Positions 33,871 to 43,790 of a stretch of DNA of 64,000 nucleotides are shown piece by piece. Below the pieces are notes generated by a model, which made no database searches, had not been told where the DNA came from, and was given only the letters and a program-made list of their open reading frames with translations. The stretch covers positions 487,796 to 551,795 of the forward strand of contig JASKMD010000027.1 of NCBI GenBank assembly GCA_030144725.1. Reading direction: 5' to 3'. A program made the position numbers and the translations under genes. How positions within the stretch are numbered: position 1 is the stretch's first letter; the number at the start of each line of letters is the position of its first letter. The stretch comes from Haematococcus lacustris. Its lineage: Eukaryota; Chlorophyta; Chlorophyceae; Chlamydomonadales; Haematococcaceae.

Positions 33871-35634
33871 CTAATTTGTGTGAGTGCTGTGTCATAGCCG
33901 GCATGCAGCGCAGCATCTCCAGCCACACCTGCAGGCCAGGCGCCATGGGCCCCCCTTGAAGGATCACTCTACTGGCTGCCCTGCAGCCTGGAGCCAGAGC
34001 CATCACTGTGCTGGGTGTGACCGCATGCAAGCCCATGGCTTTCATTGCCCGGATGGCTATGGGCTGCAGCTGAGCCACCAGCGCCTCCACCAATGCCAGC
34101 TGCACACCACCATCTGTGCAGGCAGCGTTGGGGGCAGTAGGGCAGCGCAACGTGAGAAAGCCAATGCTGACAGGTGCCTTGCACCGGTTGACCAAGTTCT
34201 CAATAGCTGCTGTGGCCAGGTCAAGGTTGCTGCGGCTTGCATCCACCAGCAGCTCAGGGATGTGCAGCGGGTGGGTGAGGGAGTGCAGGGGCAGGTGGGC
34301 CAGCGTCTGCAAAGCACTGTGCTCCGACGAGAACTCGTCATCCAATTCTAGATGGCGCCAGCTGCAGGCTGCATCAGCATAGCTGTGGCTGAGCTGTGAC
34401 TGAAACAACGGCTTGATGTGGGTGAGCTGGGTGATGGCCAGCAACGCCTCCATGTCCTGGTCTTGAAGGCACAAGGGAGGGAGATGCAGGGAGTGCAGGC
34501 TAGGCAGAGACTGCACCAGCTGTGGTAGGCCAGAGAATCTCAGTTCATACTCTTGATTCTCCTCCTCCTCCTCCTCCGTACTGGGCTCGTAATATTCTTC
34601 ATCAGAAGAGTTGCAAGGCGGTGGGTGGGGCTCCGGCTTAGTGAGGTTCAACACCCGCAGCTGGCTCAGCCCTTGCAACAGAGGCAGGCAGTCCTGCACT
34701 GACTCATAGCGGGGTGGCAGGGCCAGGGTGAGATGGGTGAGGTGCGGCGCCAGCTGCTGCAGGCTGGGCAACTGCACTGCCCGCCACCAGATGTCCAGGC
34801 TGAGCTGCTGAAGCCTGCAGCCACTGAAGACGTCGTCAAAGTCTATACGACGAAATGCCTTCTTGCACCTGGTGACATGCAGCTGATGCAGGCCCAGCTG
34901 CTGGCTCGCATCCACCAGGCCCGTTAGGGTGTCGGACCACAGCAGGAAGCCTGACACGCTGAGGGCTGTGAGGCTGGGGAAGCAGTCACGCAGCAGCTGG
35001 GTTCGAGCGTCAGGCCAGCTGAGGTGGCTTGTGGGGCCACGCTTGTCCGTGTCATACTGCAAACTCAACCGCTCAACTGCTGCGCAGAGGGGTAGGCTCT
35101 GCAACACCTCAGTGATGCAGTCATCTGCATTGGCCTTGGTGCACAGTTGGTGCTGATACCACAGCACCACCTGCATGAAAACCGACACCATCAGGGTTGT
35201 AGCTGAGGCGCGTGGGTCATGCTGCTACTCATGATGGAGTAGATAGTGCTTTTGAGCTAGGGAGAGTGAGCACTTATCTCCATTGGTGTAATCATGCTGA
35301 TGACTGCCGCAGTCACCCACACCTCACCCAACAACCTTACCTCAAGCTTGGCCTGCCGTGCTTGCATCTTCCTGACAAGGTTGTCGCTGACAAGTGGTGG
35401 AGGGTTCAAGGGGTTTGAGGGCTTGTTCAAAAGTATCGTAAGCTGAGGCCAGTAAAGCAGCACGGCCTGCTTCAACGCCTTGCAGCTCTGCTGAAGACTG
35501 CGTCTCTCCATGCAACGGCCATGTTCGCGCAGTCGGCAGACACGCGCAACTATGTTTCCAAGAAGCTCTGGGGGCAAGCTAAGCCAATCTATGTCCGAGG
35601 CCTCGGTATCCTCGGTCATTGCGTCCAGCAGCAA
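33779..35634 (-). CDS. F-box and leucine-rich-repeat-like protein
   Basis: Two exons. Exon 1 (35634-35341, 98 codons) has an F-box-like segment, DWLSLPPELLGNIVARV followed by RRSLQQSCKALKQAVL, and ends at a canonical GAG|GTAAGG donor. Exon 2 starts at 35170 after TTTTCATGCAG; both are phase 0, giving about 561 residues. Exon 2 has irregular leucine-rich repeats (LTALSVSGFLLW, HLTHLTLALP, LSQLRVLNLT, LPSLHSLHLP) and an acidic run of Glu near its middle. F-box/LRR proteins usually choose substrates for SCF ubiquitin ligases; that role is inferred. The last roughly 20 residues (AQLPWSPSQLAIATAQLPPA) are encoded by minisatellite and the stop (33779) lies in it, so the original C-terminus may have been replaced. 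Another intron near the 3' end is possible. Confidence 0.7.
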
Positions 35635-35909
35635 CGACTACACTGTGCCGCTAGGTGCGATGCTATGTGCCGTCTATGGCCATTCCAAGCAACTTAGGGT
35701 TTCCGCGGCGCACTATCACGGAGTGATTCTTTACGGCTCATTTTCAGTGACTGGTCACGGAGTGGTCCCGGACGCTGATCACGGAACACGGATCACATAC
35801 CGTGACAGTACCTCAGCATTGGCCTGTGGCGTAGCTGGCGTTAGTGGTAGTAGCACCATTGGCTGCAGGGGTGTCCCAATCAGGCACTGCTGAGGGAGGC
35901 AATAAAGAG
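35635..35909. other. Spacer upstream of the F-box/LRR gene
   Basis: Contains several TCACGG motifs (for example TCACGGAGTG twice near 35718 and 35756) on the 5' side of the gene. This could be promoter sequence, but nothing diagnostic is seen. ACCATTGGCTGCAGGGG at 35856-35872 recurs in the same orientation at about 38211, on the other side of the TIR element. Confidence 0.35.
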
Positions 35910-36036
35910 GGTCACCCCGGCCGTTGGTCCCGCCAATCCGTGACAGGCGCGACGCTCACACCACGCGCTAGTGAAGGGTAGCTGAGGCTATCGCGGTAAC
36001 TCACGCGCGCTGAAACTCGCGTTTTGGACTGAAGCC
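35910..36036 (+). repeat. Left terminal inverted repeat
   Basis: 127 bp starting GGTCACCCCGGCC and ending GGACTGAAGCC; it pairs with 38067-38193 with one mismatch. Confidence 0.92.
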
Positions 36037-36383
36037 TTGTCCCAGTACACCGCCCGCCACCAGGTCGAAACTTGAGATAGCGCAAACAAGCAGCGACCCA
36101 CCTACAAGAGCAGGGTGGCGAGGCGCTCCGTGGCGTCCGTAGCAAAGTTCGCACCATGGAGGCAGCCTCGCAGTACTGCGGAGTAGGCCATCGCAGTGCG
36201 CCATGCTACCGAGCCATGTCATTACACCACGAGACTGAGTCACGCCACGCTTAGCTGAAATTGTGCAAGTTGGGCGCATGGCACTGTTAATTTTTTGGTC
36301 ATTGCCTTAATCGGCTTTATCGGCTCAGTTCGTGCTATTCTGGCTCAGTTGGTGCTGCTGGTTTCAATCGAAAGTACTTGGTC

Positions 36384-37425
36384 TTACATTTCATCTGCCT
36401 CGTCAACCCCCACTTCAGCCAACTGATCCTCCTCCATCTCTTGCTCCCACCTCAGATGTTCTAGGATGTCAGCCCTAAGCAATGGCTTCTTCTGCGTCAA
36501 CCTCTTGCCCTTCCAGCCCAAGCACTCCCGTGCATACTCCTTCAGCAGCTGCACATTCAAGGTCATGTGGGCGCTTGCAATGTGTGGTGCCCGTGCATGC
36601 AGAAGCCTCAAGCACTCAGCATCTTCCTTCTTGTCACTTGCCAGTGTCACACGTCCAAACATGGGTATGCTGCTCAGAGTAGATGCTCCATGACACATGC
36701 ACTGCTGTGGCTTGCTGCCCATGTGCCTCACACACGCACATGCAGTCTCAGACCACATGGGCGCAACCCCATCTGCAGGGAAGAACATTGCATGCATGGC
36801 CCGTGACCCAGTGATGGTGCGAAGCAGCCTGTGGGCATCAGGGTCAAGCTCAGCACACTTCTCAACTTCTTCATCCTTCAGCACCAAACACCACCGCCGC
36901 TGCACGCTCCCCCTAGTCTGATGCGCAACACTGGCTGCTAGTTGTGCAGCTGGCACCACACACTCTACATTATGCACCCTTCAGCTGTTGTTGATCCAGG
37001 GTCAGCTGCTGCAGGGCACGCTTCAGCTGCTGCTGGTCCAGAGCCAGCTGGTGCTGGGCACCCTGCAGCTGACCCTGGTCCATGGTCAGCTGCCGCTTGG
37101 CACCATGCAGCTGTTGCTGGTCCAGAGCTAGCTGCTGCTCGGCACCCAGCAGCTGCTGCTGGTCTAGACCGAGCTGATGTTGGGCACCCTGCAGCTCCTG
37201 CTGGTCCATGCTGAGCTGCTGCTGAGCGCTCCGGCCAAGGCAGCTGCGTGGGCGCTTATGGCCCCAGCATGTGGCAGCAACTGCAGACATAAGGATCTGT
37301 TGTTGTCGAGCTGCTGCTTCACGTAGCTGCTGCTGCAGCTGCCCTTGAGCCCCATTAGCCCTACTGGCCTTGGCGCGTTTGCTGGGAATACCCATAGGGT
37401 GCCTGGCTCCTGCAACAGTCGTCAA
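36384..37425 (-). CDS. Unrecognised Q-rich repeat protein with a conserved FFPA-WS-TACAC region, inside the TIR element
   Basis: The first part (37425-36970, 151 codons) is basic at first, then a 14-residue repeat of the type LDQQQLxGAxxQLA, about six copies, likely an extended helix/coiled coil. The second part (36977-36384, 197 codons) is in another frame: RRWCLVLKDEEVEKCAELD, MFFPADG, MWSETACAC, PMFGRVTLASDKKEDAECL, then a SAP-like helical segment (LLKEYARECL, LLRADILEHL) and an acidic tail. The parts could be joined by a very short intron near 36965-36930 (G|GTGCAT to ACTAG), or there is a frameshift. A relative lies at 41989-43659, where the FFPA, WSxTACAC and LxEYxxxxxL/VLEHL blocks recur. 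The family is not recognised. DNA binding would be a guess from the SAP-like shape. Confidence 0.55.
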
Positions 37426-38066
37426 CCATGGGGGTAGCTATGCACGACTTAAATAACTTTCTAGTAACATCTGCATTTTCTACATTGAGAGCGGCAGCAA
37501 GGGCGGGTCATTCTGCTACATACAACATAGGCCTTACAAGCAACATAGCAAGTTGTACTGGCTACATGTGTCCGTCCTTACCCGGAGCTGAGAAGAATTT
37601 ATGAGCTAAAGGACCTAGGCTCCCGCAGAAATAGCATTAGGTGCGCGCCTACATCAAGAGTACATTGTCTGGTTACTCGAGCCGGGAGAAATTTGGATCG
37701 CCGGCTGTACTTGCCCTTAGAGCGTTCGGATGCCACCACGTCGATGCGAAGTACCTCCACAATGCACTTGTGCTGCGCGATGTTGTGAGAGCAGCCGGCT
37801 GATTAGTGGCTGTACTATTTCATCTACGGTGTTCATAGCATAATGGGCGTATAGAAGACTAAGCGGTCATCGCATGCCGCACGGTGCTACGCCAATTGCA
37901 CACGTCCCGGCACCGGGACATCCATGACAAGGTTGTGTGAATAGCGACCCAGGGAATCTTGCGCTTCGCCCTGCGACCCACGTACGGTCGCACCCCGTTG
38001 AGCCCCAGGTTGCAGCGAGCGACCATGTTCACAGTCCGCGGGAATGGCGGGCGGAGTGATCTGGGA

Positions 38067-38193
38067 GGCTTCAGTCCAAAACGCGAGTTTCAGCGCGCGT
38101 CAGTTACCGCGATAGCCTCAGCTACCCTTCACTAGCGCGTGGTGTGAGCGTCGCGCCTGTCACGGATTGGCGGGACCAACGGCCGGGGTGACC
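38067..38193 (-). repeat. Right terminal inverted repeat
   Basis: Reverse-complement partner of 35910-36036, ending GGCCGGGGTGACC, followed by AGAG. Confidence 0.92.
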
Positions 38194-38349
38194 AGAGGCA
38201 GTGAGCAAGCGGTACCATTGGCTGCAGGGGGCAGGCAATCATGCACGTTCAGCGCATACTTCTCCTACAACTAGGAGATGCGTTATCTGCAAGCCCAACT
38301 GTCGGTACCAATGCCAAAAAGTAGCCGGCACCAATACCTAATATTTCAC

Positions 38350-38373
38350 CCCCACCCCCTTACGGGGGTGGGG
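38350..38373. other. Perfect 10-bp GC hairpin downstream of the Fanzor-like gene
   Basis: Arms CCCCACCCCC and GGGGGTGGGG with a TTAC loop. It lies about 60 bp beyond the 3' end of the minus-strand Fanzor-like gene. In IS200/IS605-related elements a 3' hairpin marks the element end or guide-RNA region; the equivalence here is inference. Confidence 0.6.
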
Positions 38374-38434
38374 CGATAGATGTTCGCATGAAACACATGC
38401 TCTGATGTAGGCAGCAACTTGGACATGGCCTATT

Positions 38435-39525
38435 TCACTGTGCTACAGGCTGCTGGTGCTCGGTATCGCAGCTTCTTGAAGCCCAGTGCCTGGTACTCCT
38501 TGCCCGTGCCACCTGCACAGCTCCAGTGGGCGCCACTTGCTCTCCCCTGTCCGCTCGAGATTGAGGGCTACGCTGCAGTCCCTGTCCACCCATCTCCCAA
38601 TGTCCCCAGATCTGGTCCAGCTTACAGCACCACATGTGGCCCCGCACTGCCGCTCGAAGTGCTTGCTCTAGGCGGACCGCAACAAGCGGTGTTGCACCTG
38701 ACCTGGTTGGGGCTTCCAACCTCTAGGCCTGGTGGGCTCGCTGCGGTCCAACTCATCCTCACAGGGCTGGGGGGTGCTCATAGCTGAGCTGACCCTGCTG
38801 GTGCAGAACTCATTCACCGTCACCACCTTGCCTGGCAGCCTGTCTGTTAACATGCCGCTGGTGGGCCTCTCCACCACCTTGTGGCAGGCCCACAGCACTG
38901 CCTTGGCCCGCGACCCACCCCGCACGCCAATGCCAACGTTGCCAAAGAACACCACCAGCTGCTTGCACCGTTGCTGGGATATATCAGCTGCCTCCTCCTC
39001 CAGCTGCATGGCACACAAGTCACACAATGCGCATGACATCCTTGGAATGACTGTGGACACGGCACCTAGCAGGTCACATGTGGGGCAGTCATGAGCCCCT
39101 GGCCCTGTACCTCCCCCCTAACCATTAGCACTCTCACCTTCTTGAAGTAGCGCTCAAGGACCTTCTCCTGCACCCCGTTCAGCCTCACCTTCTGCTCTGC
39201 CCACTTGGGGTGCGGGTACTCCCCACACACTGCATCCCAGGTGGCCAGGGTGACGGCCACATGCCGCTGGATGGCCACCAGGGAGGTGCCTGCTGGGGTG
39301 GCTGCTGCCAGGTGCTGCAGCTCAAGCTTGACATTGTCATTCCACCGCCGAGAGTTGCGGGGAGCCTGGATCAAGGCGCTGTCACGCTGCACCTAGCTCC
39401 TGGTCAACTTGGTAGAAGCTTGCCAGGCAGCCATCCTCATCGCACATCCCCGAGGCTGCACTGACTGCCAGGATGGCGCCGGGGTCCAACCCCATGCCCA
39501 TCTTAGCGGCTGGGTCAAACTCTGC
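38435..39525 (-). pseudogene. Fanzor/TnpB-like RuvC nuclease, with one intron, frameshifted
   Basis: Blocks read in family order on the minus strand. RuvC-I is MGMGLDPGAILAVSAASG (about 39515-39462; the Asp of DPG present). A linker follows (KLELQHLAAATPAGTSLVAI, TLATWDAVCGEYPHPKW), ending KVLERYFKK at 39138 on a GTGAGA donor. The second exon starts at 39003 after CATGCAG, with LEEEAADISQQRCKQLVVFF, then GNVGIGVRGG and VVTVNEFCTS, the region that in TnpB/Fanzor reads DEFxTS. Next come VRGHMWC and, in another frame, RWVDRDCSVALNLERTGESK (RuvC-III; Asp present). Frame changes near 39400 and 38600, a stop after the RuvC-I block, and loss of most zinc-ribbon cysteines indicate decay. Fanzors are RNA-guided DNA nucleases of eukaryotes derived from IS605 TnpB. 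Family assignment is by motif, not by search. Confidence 0.62.
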
Positions 39526-40244
39526 TACTGCTAGGCTGCTGCTAGGCTGCTGCCAGAGGGCGGGCCTGCTACTGGGCTGCTGCTAGAGGGGCCAGAAGGG
39601 CCTGTTGCTGGGCTAGAGGGGCCTGCTGCTGAACTTTGTAGTAGACGGCACGATTCTCACTCTCGCGACTAACTTACTTTCTTCGCACATCCAGCAGCTG
39701 GCTGGCAGAGAGATGGGAGGCAACGTCAGACAGGAATTGGTATAGTCAACCAGCACCAGGTCGCTGAGGTGGGGAGGGGAGGAAGGAGAGGGAGAGGGGG
39801 GGGTAAGGGAGGGAGAAGGGGATGTTTAAAGGGGAAAGGTTGGAAAGTTAGTTAGGGAGAAGGGCATGAGGGGTGTGAAATGGGTTCTGGGATCCTACTA
39901 CTACAAACTCTAGTCCCCATCTCATCACGAGAACATCATCTCAAGGCTCACTTGCCTTCTATCACCTCGTGGGAAGAGAGGGGAGCTTGGGCCCCCACTA
40001 GTGGTCTCTGCTGCTGACTTCCCGGGGGCTGCGGTGTACATGAAAGCTGCAAAAGCTGCAAGAGCTGCATCCACCGCTCACGGCACTACAACGTCTTGTA
40101 ATGTGTGGCTCCGTTCGACAGCGTGAGCCGTGCTTCTCTTGTCAACTTGCCTACCCCATTGCATTTTGATGCAGGCAGGGCAGCTATGACCCGGATTGTC
40201 TGGGTAAAAGATTCTGCGCTTCTGAGCCATGAGGTTACTTAGCA
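39526..40244. other. Spacer with GGGCCTGCTGCT repeats and a polypurine tract
   Basis: About 39525-39640 has short repeats (CTGCTGCTAGGCTGCTGC). 39765-39875 is an almost pure purine run. No gene, RNA or transposon ends recognised. Confidence 0.5.
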
Positions 40245-40960
40245 GTGGGCTACCCCTCCCATTGAACCACCAACCCCCCTAACGATAAGAGACAACGGCT
40301 TTTCCGGACTCATTTCTGCACGGATTTACACGCGGATTGAAGCGTCGTAATGAGGCCGCGCTGAGCCACACGCTGAGCTGGTCGGGCATGTTGCCGGGTA
40401 TCCGACCCTACCGAGCCTGCGGACGTGATGTACGTTGACCCAGTAGTAGTGAGTCCTTGTTAAACGCGATGGTTAGTGCGCGATGTGCGAGGAGCCCGAC
40501 CTCATGTCCAACATAGTAACCCACATGCGCTGGCTCTGAGGCGACGAAACTAGGCTCAGGGGCTCTGAAACTAGGAGGAGACCACGGCATGAGCACAGCA
40601 GTGGCAACTGCATCAATCATTTGTTGATTAGGCTCCATAAAGGTGGGATAAACCTCCTCCATGCTGCCCACTCTGCTGATGCCCGTTTGACAACCATCAA
40701 ACTAAATCAAACTCTCCAGCCTTGCGTCACTGGCTAGGGAACTCACTGTGAACCCCCTGCCAAAGTCTCAACTCTTCCCAAGATTTCCCAAGAGGGGTTT
40801 TAGAAGATGGCGTGTGCACATGTCTGCAGCATGCCGACATCCAAATACCACTCCTACAAACGGCAGGGGGGCCAGGCTGCCCGCTGTGCGTGTTGTGTGA
40901 GGTCTACGCCAGCTGCCAGCACTGGCTGGGTGGAGATTCATGTGGAGGGGGAGGCTGTGT
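40245..40960 (+). pseudogene. Diverged, inverted copy of the 1.23-kb array unit
   Basis: Read on the plus strand this region follows the minus strand of the array unit from the CTACCCCTCCCATTGAACC motif. It passes the segment matching the unit's regulatory/5' part (40400-40520) and the stretch equivalent to the 225-codon ORF (about 40620-40960). The block CHS-like YKRQGGQAARCACC then STGWVEIHVEGEA (about 40856-40958) matches the array ORF with few changes, while the region before it carries stops and frame changes. It ends where the foldback at 40981 begins. Confidence 0.7.
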
Positions 40961-40980
40961 AAGATGATGTTGAGAAAACT

Positions 40981-41980
40981 GGGCTCCATGCGTAAAGTGT
41001 ACCGCAGCGGAGAACTCTGCATCCCGCTTTGTGGGTGTTGTTAGGCAGCACTTAAAAAGCCCATCGCGCACAGCGGAACCGTTCGCGTGCCTGGCAGACT
41101 GCCGGTCACCGTGGGTGCCAGCAGCTCGGGCGCGCAGGCGCAAGCGCGGCGCAGAGATGAGGCATTTCGCGTTAAAATGACAACTCAACTCTCACCAGGC
41201 GCGCCACAAAGTCAAATGTCCCTTACGTGGTGGTTCAATGGGAGGGGTAGCCAGTGACGGTCGAGCCTCAAGCCGGTACATGGGTAGGCCATGCGTTCAA
41301 TGATTCTGTGCCCAGCTTCATTTGCATGAGGCCCAACAGTGTGCAAGACATGTGCCAGCTTGTTGTCGCCGCACGCTTTAGATACGCTTTGTTCCGCATG
41401 CAAACTCTGATGCAAGCCAGCGCAGTGCCTCATGTGGTGCTTCACTCAACACATCACGTGCAAGTGCAACATGTTCCCAAGGTTACCGCACCTTAACGCA
41501 CCATGAGCTTCACGTTACAAGCCAATAGTGCTTAATGATATGCTCACATGACCTGCGATGCTATTGGGGTAGACAACCAGAAGTGGACGACTGCACCTGC
41601 ACTGGAACGAAGGATGCTTTTCATTCGCACACACCTCCACAGGTGTTGGTTTGATCGTGCCGCGCCAGTGCAAGCATTGCGGCCAGTGGCCAGAAGCTGG
41701 CACTGTAGGCTACCCCTCCCATTGAACCACCACGTAAGGGACATTTGACTTTGCGGCGTGCCTGGTGAGAGTTGAGTTGTCATTTTAACGCGGAACGCCT
41801 TACCTTTGCGTTGCGCTTGCGCCTGCGCGCCCGAGCTGCTGGCACCCTACGGTGACCGGCAGTCTGCCAGGCACGCGAACGGTTTCGCTCTGCGCAATGG
41901 GCCTTTGTAATGCTGCTTCACAACACCCACAACGCAGGATGCAGAGTTCTTCGCTGCGGTACACTTTACGCATGGAGCCA
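40981..41980. mobile_element. Foldback element with about 280-bp inverted arms
   Basis: Left arm about 40981-41257 and right arm about 41706-41980 are inverted copies at high but imperfect identity (from GGCTCCATGCGTAAAGTGTA inward to the CTACCCCTCCCATTGAACC motif). The 450-bp middle has no recognisable gene. The right end lies 8 bp from the stop codon of the unknown gene at 41989. Arms much longer than usual for MITEs suggest a foldback/TIR-type element or an inverted duplication. Confidence 0.65.
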
Positions 41981-41988
41981 CAGCCAGC

Positions 41989-43659
41989 TCAGTCGCACTC
42001 TGCCTGCCCATTTAGATGCTCCAGCACCATGTACCGTAACTCAGCACGCAAGGTGCCGACTGGCACACACAACCCCACTGCCTTGCAATACTCGTTTAAC
42101 ATCTTCACGCTCAGCTTCTTGCCCAAGGTGCACAACTGCATCACGCTGTCTGGTGCAAATGAGCACAGAAGGGTGAGGCACTCATCGTCCCAATGCTTGT
42201 CATCCCTCTTCTGATCGAACATGGGCATGGCTACAAAGGATGGAGGGCCTCATACACACACCCCTTGGTGCGGGGGTCATGCATTGGGCACATGCACATG
42301 CAGTCTGTGACCACTCAACCTGGATCCCTGCAGCAGGAAAGAAGCAGCTGTGCATGCTCATAGAGCCGGGGATGGATGATGCAAAGGCATGTGTGGGTAC
42401 TGGCATGTGTGGGGAGGGGGAGTGAGGGGGGCATGTGTGGGAGGCATGTGTGGGGATGTGAGGGAGGCATGTGTGGGAGGCATGTGTGGGAGGCATGTGT
42501 GGGAGGCATGTGAGGGAGGCATGTGAGGGAGGCATGTGTGGGTATGTGAGGGAGGCATGTGTGGGGATGTGTGGGGATGTGAGGGAGGCATGTGAGGGAG
42601 GCATGTGAGGGAGGCATGTGTGGGTACTGGCATGTGTGGGGATGGATGATGCAAAGGCATGTGTGGGGAGGGGGAGTGAGGGGGGCAGCAACATGCTGCA
42701 GCTTTGGCAGCCCCCCTCACTCTGAGGAACTGTATGGTGCTGGGTGACAAGGTTGCCTCCACCTCGCACAGCCACCTGCTTCGTTCAGCAGGGCTGATGG
42801 CCTGCAGACAGGCCAGATTTTGGTCGTGCCAGGGGCAGGGGTCGGGGCTAGGGCTGCAGCTGGGGCAGGGGCAGGGACTGGGGCAGCCCGGGGGGCTGGG
42901 GTGAGGGCTGGTGCGGGGGCTGCGATGAGGGCTGAGGTTGTGGCGAGGGCTGGGATGAGGGGAGGAGTGGGGACCAGGGCAGGGGCTGGCATGGGGGTTG
43001 GGGTGGGGGCTGGGGTTGGGGCTGGGGCTAGGCTCATGTTGAGGCTGGGGCTGGATGAGTGGCTGCATGGAGGCTGATGGCATGCTGTATTCCGGCGTAT
43101 TGACCTCGAAGCATCTTGCAGTGTTGACAACTGTAGCATCACCTTGCTATCAGGTTGTGACCGCAGAAGGCGCAACAGTGTGGGTACTTGCTGTATCTGC
43201 TGGAGAACTTCAGCAGCAATTGACCTGCAGCCAAAGGGCAAGGCTGGTGCAGGTCAGGGCAAGGCTGGTGCAAGGCAGGGCTGGTGCAGGTCAGGGCTAA
43301 GGAGTGTAAAGCGCACCTTGCGGTGGCCCAGTCCTGCTGCTGCTTGGGCATGCTTGGGGGCATGGTCTGCTCGTCCTGCTCCTCAGTGGTGTGTCTGCAT
43401 GAAACCACACACAGGAGTGTGACGAGTGGTGCTTTCACAAGGGTGCTAGGTGGAATGGGTGGAAACAGGCTGCAACCTGAGTGTGCAACTGATGTTGTTC
43501 AGCTGGCTTGCCAAGTAAGCCCATCATCCAGCAGGGGCACTCACATGATGGGCTGTTGCTCCACGGCAGGTGAGGTCACAGGGTTGGTGGCAGGCCTAGT
43601 GAGGATGGAGAGCCCCGGTAGGTGCAGCAGTGCCGGCAGGGCTGGGTGGTGCTGGCTGG
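41989..43659 (-). pseudogene. Second copy of the FFPA-WS-TACAC gene family, spliced and frameshifted, 5' end in gap
   Basis: Three 5' exons fit well: 43659-43545 (from the gap; LPALLHLPGLSILTRPATNP), 43394-43317 (HTTEEQDEQTMPPSMPKQQQ) and from 43224 (SIAAEVLQQIQQVPTLLRLL). Donors are AT|GTGAGT and AAG|GTGCGC; acceptors CATGCAG and GCTGCAG; both introns are phase 2. A long Pro-rich stretch (about 43080-42830) follows, across which the frame changes, then LACLQAISPAERSRWLCEVE, then a 13-bp minisatellite. The next block has CFFPAAGIQVEWSQTACACA (about 42350-42290). After one more frame change near 42235 comes PMFDQKRDDKHWDDECLTLL to YMVLEHLNG, stop 41989. The last two blocks match the gene in the TIR element. 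Frame breaks suggest decay, though unannotated introns could explain some. Confidence 0.55.
42405..42640. repeat. 13-bp minisatellite (GGGAGGCATGTGT)n
   Basis: About 17 units with variants GTGAGG and GTGTGGGTAT. It probably lies in an intron of the surrounding minus-strand gene. Minus-strand frames stay open through it (MPPTHASHTCLPH-type peptides), which is a repeat effect. Confidence 0.85.
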
Positions 43660-43759
43660 NNNNNNNNNNNNNNNNNNNNNNNNNNNNNNNNNNNNNNNNN
43701 NNNNNNNNNNNNNNNNNNNNNNNNNNNNNNNNNNNNNNNNNNNNNNNNNNNNNNNNNNN
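43660..43759. other. Assembly gap (100 N)
   Basis: Exactly 100 N separate the unknown gene (41989-43659) from the first array unit. The physical link between the two therefore rests on the scaffold. Confidence 0.99.
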
Positions 43760-43790
43760 AAGAAGCGGTATCCTCTAAGCACACCAAGCA

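Larger units (their letters stand above)
35910..38193. mobile_element. Candidate DNA transposon with 127-bp terminal inverted repeats (2284 bp)
   Basis: Left arm 35910-36036 and right arm 38067-38193 are inverted copies differing at one position (CTCACG versus CTGACG). Termini are GGTCACCCCGG/CCGGGGTGACC. AGAG lies immediately outside both ends (35906-35909 and 38194-38197), a possible 4-bp target duplication. The interior holds one minus-strand gene (36384-37425) and about 640 bp upstream of it without ORFs. No known transposase motif was seen in the gene. It is therefore either a non-autonomous element that carries cargo, a new family, or an inverted duplication. Confidence 0.65.

Noticed and set aside
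43105..43300. Minus-strand ORF 43139-43438 read straight through as one exon
   Set aside because: It runs through an LHQPCPDLHQPCP-type repeat that good splice sites (AAG|GTGCGC and GCTGCAG) remove, restoring a better frame.
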